Shown in pieces: positions 18,296 to 27,881 of a stretch of DNA of 64,000 nt. Each line of letters starts with the position of its first letter. Within the stretch, counting starts at the first letter, position 1. The position numbers and the translations under genes are program-made. The notes under the pieces were generated by a model. It was not told the DNA's origin. It was given only the letters and a program-made list of their open reading frames with translations, and ran no database searches. Source of the stretch: Azoarcus sp031555955 (GTDB lineage Bacteria > Pseudomonadota > Gammaproteobacteria > Burkholderiales > Rhodocyclaceae); NCBI GenBank assembly GCA_031555955.1, contig JAVBTY010000065.1, forward strand, positions 1 through 64,000, in the 5' to 3' direction.

Positions 18296-18808
18296 ATGAA
18301 GTGTCCCTTCTGCGGCGACCCGAATACCCAGGTCACCGACACGCGCGAGAATGACGACGGCGACGTGGTGCGGCGGCGGCGGCGCTGCGGCGGCTGCGAC
18401 AAGCGCTTCACCACCTACGAGCGCATCGACCTGAAGATGCCGCGCATCGTCAAGCGCAACGGCAACCGCAGCGATTTCGACCACGCCAAACTGGCTGGCA
18501 GCATGAAGCTCGCCCTGCGCAAGCGCCCGGTGACCACAGAGGCGCTGGAAGCAGCGGTCGAACGTATCGAGGCGCGCCTGCTGGCAATCGGCGAACCGGA
18601 AGTGCCAAGCTCGAGAATCGGCGAACTGGTCATGAAAGAGCTTAAAAAACTCGACAAGGTCGCCTACATCCGCTTCGCCTCGGTGTACCGGAATTTCGCC
18701 GACGCGGACGAATTCGCCGAAGTCGTCCGCGAAGTACAGACGCGCCCCCGGCGCGGCCGCTCCGGCAGCAATCCGCCAGACCCTGGGCATGACCTTTTCG
18801 ACAGCTGA
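18296..18808 (+). CDS. nrdR: transcriptional repressor NrdR
   Basis: A 170-residue repressor of ribonucleotide reductase genes. An N-terminal zinc ribbon has Cys3/Cys6 and Cys31/Cys34, and an ATP-cone domain (about 49-139) senses dATP/ATP. The length exceeds the usual 150 because of a basic C-terminal tail (RPRRGRSGSN). The gene overlaps ribD by 20 bp in another frame, so translation of the two is probably coupled. No NrdR box could be tied to a ribonucleotide reductase gene in this window. Confidence 0.95.
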   Translation: MKCPFCGDPNTQVTDTRENDDGDVVRRRRRCGGCDKRFTTYERIDLKMPRIVKRNGNRSDFDHAKLAGSMKLALRKRPVTTEALEAAVERIEARLLAIGEPEVPSSRIGELVMKELKKLDKVAYIRFASVYRNFADADEFAEVVREVQTRPRRGRSGSNPPDPGHDLFDS

Positions 18809-19877
18809 CCGCGCCGCCATGACGCGCGCCCTCGCGCTCGCGAAGCGGGGGCTGGAAACCACCACACCCAACCCGCGCGTGGGCTGCGTGCTGATGAAAG
18901 ACGGGAGCATCGTCGGCGAAGGCTGGCACCGCCGCGCCGGGGAAGAACATGCCGAAGTCCATGCCCTGCGCAGCGCGGGCGGCGCGGCGCGGGGTGCGAC
19001 CGCTTACGTCACCCTCGAACCCTGCTCCCATTTCGGCCGCACGCCGCCCTGCGCCGACGCGCTCACCGAAGCCGGCATCGCCCGGGTGGTGACGGCGATG
19101 GAAGACCCCAACCCGCTCGTTGCGGGACGCGGCATGGCGCGGCTGCGCGCCGCAGGCATAACGGCCGAACATGGGCTGCTCGAAGCGCAGGCGCGCGAAC
19201 TGAACATCGGCTTCATTTCACGCATGACGCGCGGCCGTCCGTGGCTGCGCCTGAAAGCCGCCCTGACGCTGGACGGGAAAACGGCGCTCAAAAACGGCGT
19301 CAGCCAGTGGATCACCGGCGAAGCGGCGCGGCGCGACGGGCACCGCTGGCGCGCCCGCGCCTGCGCGCTGCTGACCGGCATCGGCACAGTCAGAAGCGAC
19401 GATCCGCAACTGACCGTGCGCGCCGTCCCCTGCAAACGCCAGCCCTTGCGCGTGCTGGTCGATACCCGGCTGGAAGTGGCCGCCACGGCGCGCATCCTTG
19501 CCGGAGCGCCCATACTGATCGCCACCGCGAGCGGAGACCAGGCGCGCATCGCGCCTCTTGTTAACGCCGGTCACGATGTCATCGTTCTGCCAGGGGCCGA
19601 CGGCCGGGTCGATCTGCCCGGACTGATGCGGGAACTGGGCCGCCGGGGAATGAACGAGATTCACGCTGAAGCGGGCCTCACCCTCAATGGCGCGCTGCTG
19701 CGCGAAGGCTGCGCGGATGAACTGCTACTGTACCTTGCCCCGCTGCTGGCGGGCGATGCGGCGCGGGGCCTGTTCGACCTGCACACACTCACCCAACTTG
19801 ACCAGGCAATCCGGCTCGATGTCCGCGACATGCGCCGTATTGGCGAGGATTTCCGCCTGATCGCCCGCCCCTGCTGA
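18789..19877 (+). CDS. ribD: bifunctional diaminohydroxyphosphoribosylaminopyrimidine deaminase / 5-amino-6-(5-phosphoribosylamino)uracil reductase
   Basis: A 362-residue riboflavin-biosynthesis enzyme. The N-terminal deaminase domain holds the zinc ligands His54 (HAEVHAL) and Cys79/Cys88 (PCSHFGRTPPC). The C-terminal half is the NADPH-dependent reductase, opening with RPWLRLKAALTLDGK and SQWITGEAARRDGH. The first ATG lies inside nrdR; a second at residue 11 is also possible. It is the last gene of the glyA-nrdR-ribD run and ends 39 bp before a strong bidirectional hairpin. No FMN riboswitch is seen, and other rib genes are outside the window. Confidence 0.95.
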   Translation: MTFSTADRAAMTRALALAKRGLETTTPNPRVGCVLMKDGSIVGEGWHRRAGEEHAEVHALRSAGGAARGATAYVTLEPCSHFGRTPPCADALTEAGIARVVTAMEDPNPLVAGRGMARLRAAGITAEHGLLEAQARELNIGFISRMTRGRPWLRLKAALTLDGKTALKNGVSQWITGEAARRDGHRWRARACALLTGIGTVRSDDPQLTVRAVPCKRQPLRVLVDTRLEVAATARILAGAPILIATASGDQARIAPLVNAGHDVIVLPGADGRVDLPGLMRELGRRGMNEIHAEAGLTLNGALLREGCADELLLYLAPLLAGDAARGLFDLHTLTQLDQAIRLDVRDMRRIGEDFRLIARPC

Positions 19878-19913
19878 ACGAAGCCCTGCCTTCTTTTTAC
19901 GCCGTCCGTACAT

Positions 19914-19946
19914 AAAAAAACGCCCTGCTTTGCAGGGCGTTTTCCT
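19914..19946. terminator. bidirectional intrinsic terminator between ribD and the carboxylase gene
   Basis: Perfect 12-bp inverted repeat, AAAACGCCCTGC (19917-19928) and GCAGGGCGTTTT (19932-19943), with a 3-base loop. A-rich and T-rich flanks give a U-tract on both strands. It sits between two convergent genes and can stop transcription from either side. Confidence 0.9.
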
Positions 19947-19969
19947 TACCGCACAGAAGTTACGGCAGA

Positions 19970-21958
19970 TCACTCAAACTCGATAATGACCTCATCCACC
20001 GCCAGGCTCGCACCCGGACTGGCGACGATTTTTTTCACCTTGCCATCCTGCTCGGCCTTGAGCACGTTCTCCATTTTCATCGCTTCGATCACGGCCAGCT
20101 TTTCGCCCGTCTTCACCTCCTGGCCTTCCGTCACGGCGATTTCGCGCAGCAGGCCCGGCATGGGCGAAAGCAGGAAGCGGGACATGTCGGGCGGCAGCTT
20201 GACCGGCATTTTGGCCAGCATTGCCGCACCGCGCGCGCTCATAACGTGGCAGTCAGTGCGCGCCCCAGCGTGCACGAGGCGGTAGACAAGTCCCGCGCGC
20301 TCCACCTGCATGGTGAAAGGCTTGCCATCCAGAGTGCCGGTAAACAACAGCTGGCCGAACTGCCAGCCAGTGGTGAGTACGTGATCACGGCCCTCATAGT
20401 GAATGGCGTATCCGCCCGGGGCCAGCCGGACCATGACATCCGCGCTCACATCGCCATAAACGATGACATAGTTATCGCTCACCTCACGCTCATGCCCCTG
20501 CATCTGCCCGCTGATTTCGGCGTCATGATCCTCGAAAGCGCGGTGCAGGCTCGCGGCCACGGCCACGAACAGGATCGGGTTTTCGTGCGGCACCATCGAC
20601 GCATCGAAACCTTTCGGATATTCCTCGGCGATGAAACCGGTATTGAAATCGCCCGAGACAAAGCGCGGATGCTGCATCAGCGCGGCCTGGAAGGGAATGT
20701 TGGAACTGATGCCGCGGATCACGAAGCCATCGAGCGCCTCGCGCATGCGCAGGATGGCTTCCCTGCGGTCGGCCCCGTGGGTAATGAGCTTGGCGATCAT
20801 CGAATCGTAGTGCATCGAGATTTCGCCGCCTTCGTACACGCCGGTATCGACCCGCACTTCGCCCTCGACCTCGGCGGGCGGCCCGAACTTCACCAGACGC
20901 CCGGTGGAAGGCAGGAAGCCACGGAAGGGATCCTCCGCATTGATCCGGCACTCCATCGCCCAGCCTTTGAGCGCGATCTCTTCCTGCCGGAAGGCAAGCT
21001 TTTCACCGGCGGCGACGCGGATCATCTGTTCCACCAGATCGAGGCCGGTGATGAACTCGGTTACCGGATGTTCCACCTGCAGGCGGGTATTCATTTCGAG
21101 GAAGTAGAAGGATTTGTCCTTGCCGACGACAAATTCCACCGTTCCGGCGGACTGGTACTTCACCGCCTTGGCCAGGGCCACCGCCTGTTCGCCCATCGCC
21201 TTGCGCGTGGCGGGGTCGAGGAAGGGGCTGGGCGCTTCTTCGATCACTTTCTGATGGCGGCGCTGGATAGAACATTCACGCTCGTGCAGATACACGCAGT
21301 TGCCGTGCGCGTCGCCCAGCACCTGGATTTCAATGTGACGCGGCTCTTCGACGAATTTTTCGATGAACACACGGTCGTCGCCGAAGCTGTTGCGCGCTTC
21401 GTTCTGGCACGAAGCGAAGCCTTCAAAGGCTTCCTTGTCGTTGAAGGCAACGCGCAGCCCCTTGCCGCCGCCGCCGGCGGAAGCCTTGATCATGACCGGA
21501 TAGCCGATGCCGCGCGCGATTTCAACCGCCTGTTCCGGGCCGGAGATGGCGTCGTTATAGCCGGGAATGGTGTTGACCTTGGCCTCATTGGCGAGCTTCT
21601 TGGAGGCGATCTTGTCGCCCATCGCCGCGACCGAATAGTGCTTGGGGCCGATGAAAATAATGCCTTCCTCTTCCAGCCGACGCGAAAACGCTTCGTTTTC
21701 GGACAGGAAGCCGTAACCGGGATGCACCGCCTGCGCGCCCGTCTGTTTGCACGCGGCAATGATCTTGTCCATCACCAGATAGGACTCTTTCGACGCCGCC
21801 GGGCCGATGCAGACGGCCTCGTCGGCCAGCTCGACGTGCAACGCGTCCTTGTCCGCCTCGGAATACACCGCCACGGTGGCGATGCCCATCCTGCGGGCGG
21901 TCTTGATAACGCGGCAGGCGATTTCGCCCCGGTTCGCAATAAGAATTTTCTTGAACAT
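19970..21958 (-). CDS. pccA: acetyl/propionyl-CoA carboxylase, biotin-carboxylase/biotin-carrier subunit
   Basis: A 662-residue subunit that carboxylates its own biotin using ATP and bicarbonate. The biotin-carboxylase domain opens with KILIANRGEIACRVI and contains the ATP-grasp glycine loop ASAGGGGKGLRVA. The biotinyl lysine is Lys628 in AMKMEN near the C-terminus. Pairing with the beta subunit, mutase and MeaB supports propionyl-CoA as substrate rather than acetyl-CoA or methylcrotonyl-CoA. It is last in the operon and read toward the shared terminator at 19914-19946. A 96-bp gap with a G/C-rich hairpin separates it from pccB. Confidence 0.93.
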   Translation of the reverse strand: MFKKILIANRGEIACRVIKTARRMGIATVAVYSEADKDALHVELADEAVCIGPAASKESYLVMDKIIAACKQTGAQAVHPGYGFLSENEAFSRRLEEEGIIFIGPKHYSVAAMGDKIASKKLANEAKVNTIPGYNDAISGPEQAVEIARGIGYPVMIKASAGGGGKGLRVAFNDKEAFEGFASCQNEARNSFGDDRVFIEKFVEEPRHIEIQVLGDAHGNCVYLHERECSIQRRHQKVIEEAPSPFLDPATRKAMGEQAVALAKAVKYQSAGTVEFVVGKDKSFYFLEMNTRLQVEHPVTEFITGLDLVEQMIRVAAGEKLAFRQEEIALKGWAMECRINAEDPFRGFLPSTGRLVKFGPPAEVEGEVRVDTGVYEGGEISMHYDSMIAKLITHGADRREAILRMREALDGFVIRGISSNIPFQAALMQHPRFVSGDFNTGFIAEEYPKGFDASMVPHENPILFVAVAASLHRAFEDHDAEISGQMQGHEREVSDNYVIVYGDVSADVMVRLAPGGYAIHYEGRDHVLTTGWQFGQLLFTGTLDGKPFTMQVERAGLVYRLVHAGARTDCHVMSARGAAMLAKMPVKLPPDMSRFLLSPMPGLLREIAVTEGQEVKTGEKLAVIEAMKMENVLKAEQDGKVKKIVASPGASLAVDEVIIEFE

Positions 21959-22054
21959 ATGTTGTTTCCAGTGTGGGGCGGAAGCGGCGGCGCGGGGGGT
22001 GACGCCCCCGCCCTTTCCGGCTCCGCCCGGTTTATCCCTGAATCCGCCGCCAGA

Positions 22055-23587
22055 TCAAAGCGGAATGTTGCCGTGCTTGCGCCACGGGTTTTCCAGCTGC
22101 TTGTCGCGCAGCATCGCCAGGCTGCGGCAGATACGCTTGCGCGTGCTGTGCGGCATGATCACGTCATCGATGAAGCCGCGCTGCGCGGCGATGAAAGGAT
22201 TGGCGAATTTTTCCTTGTATCCGGCTTCGCGCGCGGCGAGCTTGACGGGATCGTCTTTTTCCTCGCGGAAGATGATTTCCACCGCGCCCTTCGCGCCCAT
22301 AACGGCGATTTCGGCGCTCGGCCACGCGAGGTTCACGTCCCCGCGCAGGTGTTTGGAGCTCATCACGTCGTACGCGCCGCCGTAGGCTTTGCGCGTGATC
22401 ACGGTTACCTTCGGCACCGTGCATTCGGCGTAGGCGTAGAGCAGCTTGGCTCCGTGCTTGATGATGCCGCCGTATTCCTGGCTGGTGCCGGGCATGAAGC
22501 CGGGGACGTCGACGAAGGTCACCACCGGGATGTTGAAGGCGTCGCAGAAACGCACGAAACGCGCGGCCTTGATCGAGCTCTTGATGTCGAGACAGCCCGC
22601 CAGCACCAGCGGCTGGTTGGCGACAATGCCAACGGTGCGCCCTTCCATGCGGGCGAAGCCGATGATGATGTTCTTGGCGTAGTCGCGCTGCAGCTCGAAG
22701 AAGTCGCACTCGTCGACAATCTTGAAGATCAGCTCTTTCATGTCGTACGGCTGGTTCGGGTTGCTCGGCACCAGCGTATCGAGCGACTCGTCCATGCGGT
22801 CGGCCGGATCCTGGGTGGGCCGTTCCGGCGTCGCTTCGCGGTTGGACAGTGGCAGGAAGTCGATGAAGCGGCGCAGCATGGTGAGCGCCTCGACGTCGTT
22901 GTTGAAGGCCAGATCAGCCACGCCGCTCTTGGTGGTGTGGGTGACGCCGCCGCCCAGTTCCTCGGCGGTCACTTCCTCGTGCGTCACCGTTTTCACCACT
23001 TCCGGGCCGGTCACGAACATATAGGAGGAATCCTTCACCATGAAGATGAAGTCGGTCATCGCCGGCGAGTACACCGCGCCGCCCGCGCACGGCCCCATGA
23101 TGAGGGAAATCTGCGGAATCACGCCGGAGGCCATCACGTTGCGCTGGAACACGTCGGCATAGCCGCCGAGCGAATCCACGCCTTCCTGGATGCGCGCGCC
23201 GCCCGAATCATTCAGGCCGATCACCGGCGCGCCCACTTTCAGCGCGTGGTCCATCACCTTGCAGATTTTTTCCGCATGCGCCTGGGAGAGCGCGCCGCCG
23301 AAAACGGTGAAATCCTGACTGAACACAAATACCAGACGGCCATTGACCGTGCCGTAACCGGTCACGACGCCATCGCCGGGCACGGTGACCTTTTCCATGC
23401 CGAAATCGTTGCAGCGATGCTCCTTGAACATGTCCCACTCTTCGAAGCTGCCTTCGTCGAGCAGCAGGTCGATGCGCTCGCGGGCGCTGAGCTTGCCCTT
23501 TGCGTGCTGGGCCGCGATGCGTTTTTCCCCACCGCCAAGGCGGGCCGCCGCGCGCTTTTCATCCAGCCTGCGAATAATTTCGTGCAT
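22055..23587 (-). CDS. pccB: propionyl-CoA carboxylase beta subunit (carboxyltransferase)
   Basis: A 510-residue carboxyltransferase that moves CO2 from biotin to propionyl-CoA, giving (S)-methylmalonyl-CoA. Crotonase-type oxyanion loops are visible: DSGGARIQEGVDSLGGYAD in the first half and the DVPGFMPGTSQE block with EYGGIIKHGAKLLYA in the second. Length matches PccB and is shorter than MccB. The ATG at 23587 is preceded by GAGG with 6-bp spacing. It lies between meaB and pccA in the same operon. Confidence 0.93.
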   Translation of the reverse strand: MHEIIRRLDEKRAAARLGGGEKRIAAQHAKGKLSARERIDLLLDEGSFEEWDMFKEHRCNDFGMEKVTVPGDGVVTGYGTVNGRLVFVFSQDFTVFGGALSQAHAEKICKVMDHALKVGAPVIGLNDSGGARIQEGVDSLGGYADVFQRNVMASGVIPQISLIMGPCAGGAVYSPAMTDFIFMVKDSSYMFVTGPEVVKTVTHEEVTAEELGGGVTHTTKSGVADLAFNNDVEALTMLRRFIDFLPLSNREATPERPTQDPADRMDESLDTLVPSNPNQPYDMKELIFKIVDECDFFELQRDYAKNIIIGFARMEGRTVGIVANQPLVLAGCLDIKSSIKAARFVRFCDAFNIPVVTFVDVPGFMPGTSQEYGGIIKHGAKLLYAYAECTVPKVTVITRKAYGGAYDVMSSKHLRGDVNLAWPSAEIAVMGAKGAVEIIFREEKDDPVKLAAREAGYKEKFANPFIAAQRGFIDDVIMPHSTRKRICRSLAMLRDKQLENPWRKHGNIPL

Positions 23588-23650
23588 TGAATAACCTCCT
23601 CAAAAAATCATGCGCCAGCGGGCAGTCTCCTCCGCCAGCAGCCAGTCAGA

Positions 23651-24652
23651 TCAGTCCAGATAATCCAGCAGGGTCCGCGCCGCCGCAGCTGGCGTGGAAC
23701 GGCCCGCCTCAACCGCGGCCGTCAGCCGCGGCAGATCCATTTTCACCTTCGCATTATCGCGGAAACGGCTGCGCAAACCGCTATCGATCAGCTCCCACAT
23801 CCACGCCTGCGCCTGGTGGCGGCGGCGGCTTTCAAATTCGCCGCTGGCCCGCATCACGTCACGGTAACGCAGCACCTCGCTCCAGAATTCCGCAATTCCC
23901 TGTTTCTGCAGCGCGGACAGCGTCAGCACGGGGGGGCGCCAGTTCGGGCTCGCCGGATGCAGCATCGCCAGCGCCGAAGTCATCTGCGCTTTTGCCCGCA
24001 CCGCGGCGGCGGCGTCGATGTCGGCCTTGTTCACCACGATCAGGTCAGCAAGCTCCATGATGCCTTTCTTGATCGCCTGCAGGTCGTCCCCGGCGTTAGG
24101 CAGCTGCAGCAGGCAGAAAATGTCGGTCATGCCCGCCACCGCGGTTTCCGACTGCCCGACGCCGACGGTTTCGACAATCACCACGTCAAACCCGGCCGCC
24201 TCGCACACCAGCATGGTTTCGCGCGTGGCCGCGGCCACGCCGCCCAGCGAGCAGCCGGACGGGCTGGGGCGGATAAAGGCGGCGGGCTGTTGCGACAGCA
24301 GCTCCATGCGCGTTTTGTCGCCCAGGATGGAGCCGCCGGTGAGCGATGAGGACGGATCGACCGCCAGCACCGCCACGCGCAGCCCCTGCCCGATGAGATA
24401 AAGCCCGAGCGCTTCGATGAAGGTCGATTTGCCTGCGCCGGGAACGCCGGAAATCCCGACCCGGATCGCGCCGCCGCTTTGCGGCAGCAGCGCCTCAACC
24501 ACCGTGCGCGCCCGCGCCTTGTGGGCGGGGTGCGACGATTCGATCAGGGTGATGGTTTTCGCCAGCGGGCGCAGCTGCCGCGCCAGCACGCCAGCGACCA
24601 GCGCGCGGTCGGCGGGCTCCATCGGATCCGGCGCATTCATTCCCGGAATCAC
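23651..24652 (-). CDS. meaB: methylmalonyl-CoA mutase-associated GTPase MeaB (ArgK family)
   Basis: A 333-residue G3E-type GTPase that guards and reloads the cobalamin cofactor of methylmalonyl-CoA mutase. The P-loop is GVPGAGKST (residues 69-77), the DPSSSLTGGSILGDKTRM switch region follows, and the base-recognition motif is NKAD. The start overlaps the mutase stop by 4 bp, the usual tight coupling of the two. The C-terminal dimerisation helix region is intact. Confidence 0.95.
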   Translation of the reverse strand: MIPGMNAPDPMEPADRALVAGVLARQLRPLAKTITLIESSHPAHKARARTVVEALLPQSGGAIRVGISGVPGAGKSTFIEALGLYLIGQGLRVAVLAVDPSSSLTGGSILGDKTRMELLSQQPAAFIRPSPSGCSLGGVAAATRETMLVCEAAGFDVVIVETVGVGQSETAVAGMTDIFCLLQLPNAGDDLQAIKKGIMELADLIVVNKADIDAAAAVRAKAQMTSALAMLHPASPNWRPPVLTLSALQKQGIAEFWSEVLRYRDVMRASGEFESRRRHQAQAWMWELIDSGLRSRFRDNAKVKMDLPRLTAAVEAGRSTPAAAARTLLDYLD

Positions 24653-26814
24653 GCCGTTTTCTTTGCCGCCCGGATCTGCTTCAGGACTTCGCGCGCGGCT
24701 TTGGGCACCGGCGTGCCGGGGCCAAAGATGCCTTTCGCGCCAGCCTTGTACAGCGTGTCGTAATCCTGCGCGGGAATCACGCCGCCGACGAAGACGATGA
24801 TGTCGTCGGCGCCCAGCGCCTTGAGTTCATTCACCACGGCGGGAACCAGCGTCTTGTGTCCGGCGGCGAGGCTGGAGCAACCGACGGCGTGCACGTCGTT
24901 TTCCACCGCATGGCGCGCGGCTTCTTCCGGGGTCTGGAAAAGCGGGCCGATGTCGATGTCGAAGCCAAGGTCGGCGAAGGCTGACGCGACCACCTTGGCG
25001 CCACGGTCGTGCCCGTCCTGGCCCAGTTTGGCGATCATGACGCGCGGGCGGCGGCCCTCTTCGGCGACAAAGGCTTCGATCTCGGCCTTCAGCTCGCGCC
25101 ATTCGGCATCGTCTTCCACCGCCGCCGCATAGACACCGGACACCGCCTGCGGGTTGGCGCGGAAGCGGCCCCACACTTTTTCCAGCGCGTCGGATACCTC
25201 GCCCACCGTGGCGCGCAGGCGCATGGCCTTCACCGCGAGGTCGAGCAGATTGCCCGTGCTGCTTTCCGCGCAGACGGTGAGCGCGGCCAGCGCAGCCTGC
25301 ACCGCGTTCGCGTCACGCCCGGCGCGCACGCTCGCCAGGCGTGCAATCTGGGCTTCGCGCACGGCGTGGTTGTCAATATCGAGAATTTCGATCGGGTCTT
25401 CCTTGGCGAGTTTGTACTTGTTCACGCCAACGATGACATCCCGGCCCGAGTCGATGCGCCCCTGCTTGTCGGCGGCGCATTCTTCCACCTTCATCTTCGC
25501 CCAGCCGGATTCGACGGCTTTCGTCATGCCGCCCATCGCCTCGATTTCCTCAATCAGGCTCCACGCCTTGTCGGCCATGTCCTGCGTGAGCTTTTCCATC
25601 ATGTAGGAACCGGCCCAGGGATCGACCACATTACAGATGTGCGTCTCTTCCTGGATGATGATCTGGGTGTTGCGCGCAACGCGGGCGGAAAACTCGGTGG
25701 GCAGCGCGATCGCCTCGTCCAGCGCGTTGGTGTGCAGCGACTGCGTGCCGCCGAACACCGCCGCCATCGCCTCGATAGTGGTGCGCACGACGTTGTTGTA
25801 CGGATCCTGCTCGGTGAGCGACCAGCCGGAAGTCTGGCAGTGCGTGCGCAGCATCATCGACTTCGGGCTCTTCGGGTTGAACGCCTTCATGATCCGCCAC
25901 CACAGCAGGCGCGCGGCGCGCATCTTGGCGATTTCGAGATAGAAGTTCATCCCCACCGCCCAGAAGAACGACAGACGGCCCGCAAAGGCATCCACGTCCA
26001 GCCCGCTCGCGATGCCGGTGCGCACGTATTCCTTGCCATCCGCCAGGGTGAAAGCCAGTTCGATGGCCTGGTTCGCGCCCGCCTCCTGGATGTGATAGCC
26101 CGAAATCGAGATCGAGTTGAATTTAGGCATGTGCTGCGCGGTGTAGCCGAAGATGTCGGAAATAATCTTCATCGACGGCGCAGGCGGATAAATATAGGTG
26201 TTGCGGACCATGAACTCCTTGAGGATGTCGTTCTGGATGGTCCCGGACAGCTTGTCCTGCGCCACGCCCTGCTCTTCCGCCGCCACGATGTAGCCCGCCA
26301 GGATCGGCAGCACGGCGCCGTTCATCGTCATCGACACCGAAACCTTGTCGAGCGGGATGCCGTCGAACAGAACCTTCATGTCCTCGACCGAGTCGATCGC
26401 CACCCCGGCCTTGCCCACATCGCCAGTCACGCGCGGATGGTCGGAGTCGTACCCCCGGTGCGTCGCCAGGTCGAACGCGACCGACACACCCTGACCGCCG
26501 GCGGCGAGCGCCTTGCGGTAAAACGCATTGGACTCTTCAGCGGTGGAAAAGCCTGCGTACTGGCGGATAGTCCATGGCTTGACCGCGTACATCGTCGCCT
26601 GCGGCCCGCGCACAAACGGCTCAAAGCCCGGCAGGGTATCCGCGTGCGGCAGTCCGGCCAGATCGGCGGCGGTGTAAAGCGGCTTTACCGTGAGCTTTTC
26701 CGGCGTGGTCCAGTTCAGCTTTTCCAGCGCTCCGTCCGGGGCGCTTTTTGCCGCGGCCTTTTTCCAGGCGTCCAGATCCGGCTTGGGGTAAACAGGCGTA
26801 TTGGCATTCGACAT
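24649..26814 (-). CDS. methylmalonyl-CoA mutase, single-chain
   Basis: A 721-residue adenosylcobalamin enzyme that isomerises (R)-methylmalonyl-CoA to succinyl-CoA. An N-terminal TIM barrel (about 60-540) is followed by a C-terminal B12-binding domain (about 589-721) with the DxHxxG motif at residues 600-605 and His602 as the lower cobalt ligand. It is a full-length single-chain form, like E. coli ScpA, and not the split alpha/beta type. It is first in the operon with meaB, pccB and pccA. A methylmalonyl-CoA epimerase, needed between PccAB and this enzyme, is not in the window. The ATG is preceded by AGAGAGG. Confidence 0.95.
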   Translation of the reverse strand: MSNANTPVYPKPDLDAWKKAAAKSAPDGALEKLNWTTPEKLTVKPLYTAADLAGLPHADTLPGFEPFVRGPQATMYAVKPWTIRQYAGFSTAEESNAFYRKALAAGGQGVSVAFDLATHRGYDSDHPRVTGDVGKAGVAIDSVEDMKVLFDGIPLDKVSVSMTMNGAVLPILAGYIVAAEEQGVAQDKLSGTIQNDILKEFMVRNTYIYPPAPSMKIISDIFGYTAQHMPKFNSISISGYHIQEAGANQAIELAFTLADGKEYVRTGIASGLDVDAFAGRLSFFWAVGMNFYLEIAKMRAARLLWWRIMKAFNPKSPKSMMLRTHCQTSGWSLTEQDPYNNVVRTTIEAMAAVFGGTQSLHTNALDEAIALPTEFSARVARNTQIIIQEETHICNVVDPWAGSYMMEKLTQDMADKAWSLIEEIEAMGGMTKAVESGWAKMKVEECAADKQGRIDSGRDVIVGVNKYKLAKEDPIEILDIDNHAVREAQIARLASVRAGRDANAVQAALAALTVCAESSTGNLLDLAVKAMRLRATVGEVSDALEKVWGRFRANPQAVSGVYAAAVEDDAEWRELKAEIEAFVAEEGRRPRVMIAKLGQDGHDRGAKVVASAFADLGFDIDIGPLFQTPEEAARHAVENDVHAVGCSSLAAGHKTLVPAVVNELKALGADDIIVFVGGVIPAQDYDTLYKAGAKGIFGPGTPVPKAAREVLKQIRAAKKTA

Positions 26815-26965
26815 GACACAGACCTCTCTCTGATACCAGGGCCGCCCAGGCAGACGGCCATTATTTGGAATCCGTCAGACGGACCCGACAGTTTCACCCG
26901 CGGGAAGCCCCCGGGAAGAATGAATCACACCCTCACGGACAGCAGCGCGCCCACCCTCCAGCGCC

Positions 26966-27056
26966 TGTTCAAAAATTTGACACAATAAACCGGGGGCGGG
27001 CAGAGTTGACTTCAGGGGTTCCCTACTCCTATAAATAATACTTTATCCATAATTAT
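26966..27056. promoter_or_regulatory. candidate promoter and operator region between mutase gene and gntR
   Basis: This part of the 320-bp divergent intergenic space holds an imperfect inverted repeat TGTTCAAAAATTTGACA (26966-26982), a sigma-70-like promoter for the regulator with TTGACT (27006-27011), an 18-bp spacer and TATAAA (27030-27035), and an 8-bp palindrome ATAATTAT (27049-27056). The inverted repeats are plausible GntR-family operators by position. No experimental support; the remaining stretch to 26815 shows nothing else of note. Confidence 0.4.
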
Positions 27057-27134
27057 CAGCGCAACGGAGACAACAGCAATGCGCCCGTAAAGGGCTCGCT
27101 GCGCCTTCTGCCGTCCGCGGAATTCTTCCCATCC

Positions 27135-27806
27135 ATGACCGCCTCCAGCATCGCCCCCTCCGCGCTCTACCAGGAAGTCGCCGAACGGCTGCGGCAGCGC
27201 ATTTTTTCGCATGAACTCCCGCCCGGATCATGGATTGACGAACTGGCTCTCGCCGAACAGTACGGCATTTCGCGCACACCGCTGCGCGAAGCGCTCAAGG
27301 TGCTCATCGCCGAAGGGCTGGTCACCCTCAAACCGCGCCGCGGCTGCTATGTGACAGAAATTTCCGAACAGGATCTGGATGAGATTTTCTGCGTCATGGC
27401 CCTGCTGGAAAGCGAGTGCGCGAAAATTTCCGCCAGCCGCGCCTCCGGAGAGGACCTTGAGCATCTGCAGCGTATCCACGCAAAGCTTGAGCACGCCGCC
27501 GGAGCAGAGGACATCAACGGCTTTTTCGACGCCAACCAGTCTTTCCACCAGACCCTGCACCTGATCGCCGGCAACCACTGGCTGCAGCAAACAATTGAGG
27601 ATCTGCGCAAGGTCATCAGGCTTTCACGTCACCACTCCCTGTTTTCAGAAGGACGCCTGGAACAATCGCTGGAGGAACATCGCGGCATTCTTGAGGCGCT
27701 GCTCACGCGCGATGCCGCGGCGGCTGAAACGCGCATGCGCGGACACATCAACGACGGGCGCGCCGCCCTTGCCCGTGTTTCCCGCGCACGCGGCCACGCC
27801 GCATAA
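27135..27806 (+). CDS. GntR-family transcriptional regulator (FCD subfamily)
   Basis: A 223-residue regulator. Residues about 12-75 are the GntR winged helix (LALAEQYGISRTPLREALKVL and RRGCYVTEI), and about 85-205 is an FCD ligand-binding domain with His residues spaced as in metal-assisted effector sites (ANQSFHQTLH). It is divergent from the mutase operon and is the obvious candidate to control it, with an acyl-CoA or organic acid as effector; that is inference from position. The start ATG at 27135 leaves a 100-bp leader after the predicted -10. Confidence 0.88.
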   Translation: MTASSIAPSALYQEVAERLRQRIFSHELPPGSWIDELALAEQYGISRTPLREALKVLIAEGLVTLKPRRGCYVTEISEQDLDEIFCVMALLESECAKISASRASGEDLEHLQRIHAKLEHAAGAEDINGFFDANQSFHQTLHLIAGNHWLQQTIEDLRKVIRLSRHHSLFSEGRLEQSLEEHRGILEALLTRDAAAAETRMRGHINDGRAALARVSRARGHAA

Positions 27807-27881
27807 CCTTCGCCACGGCGACGCGGAACATCCGCCACAACCGCGCCGCGCACAATTGCTGATAACGAAAAATCAGGGGTA

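Noticed and set aside
21959..22054. G/C-rich hairpin in the pccB-pccA gap
   Set aside because: Imperfect stem, no U-tract, and in a high-G+C genome such hairpins are common.
20246..23590. Long open frame of more than 1100 codons on the plus strand opposite pccA and pccB
   Set aside because: It is the antisense shadow of two well-identified genes. Its composition (His, Arg, Gly, Asp-rich without motifs) is the usual result of G+C-rich third positions.
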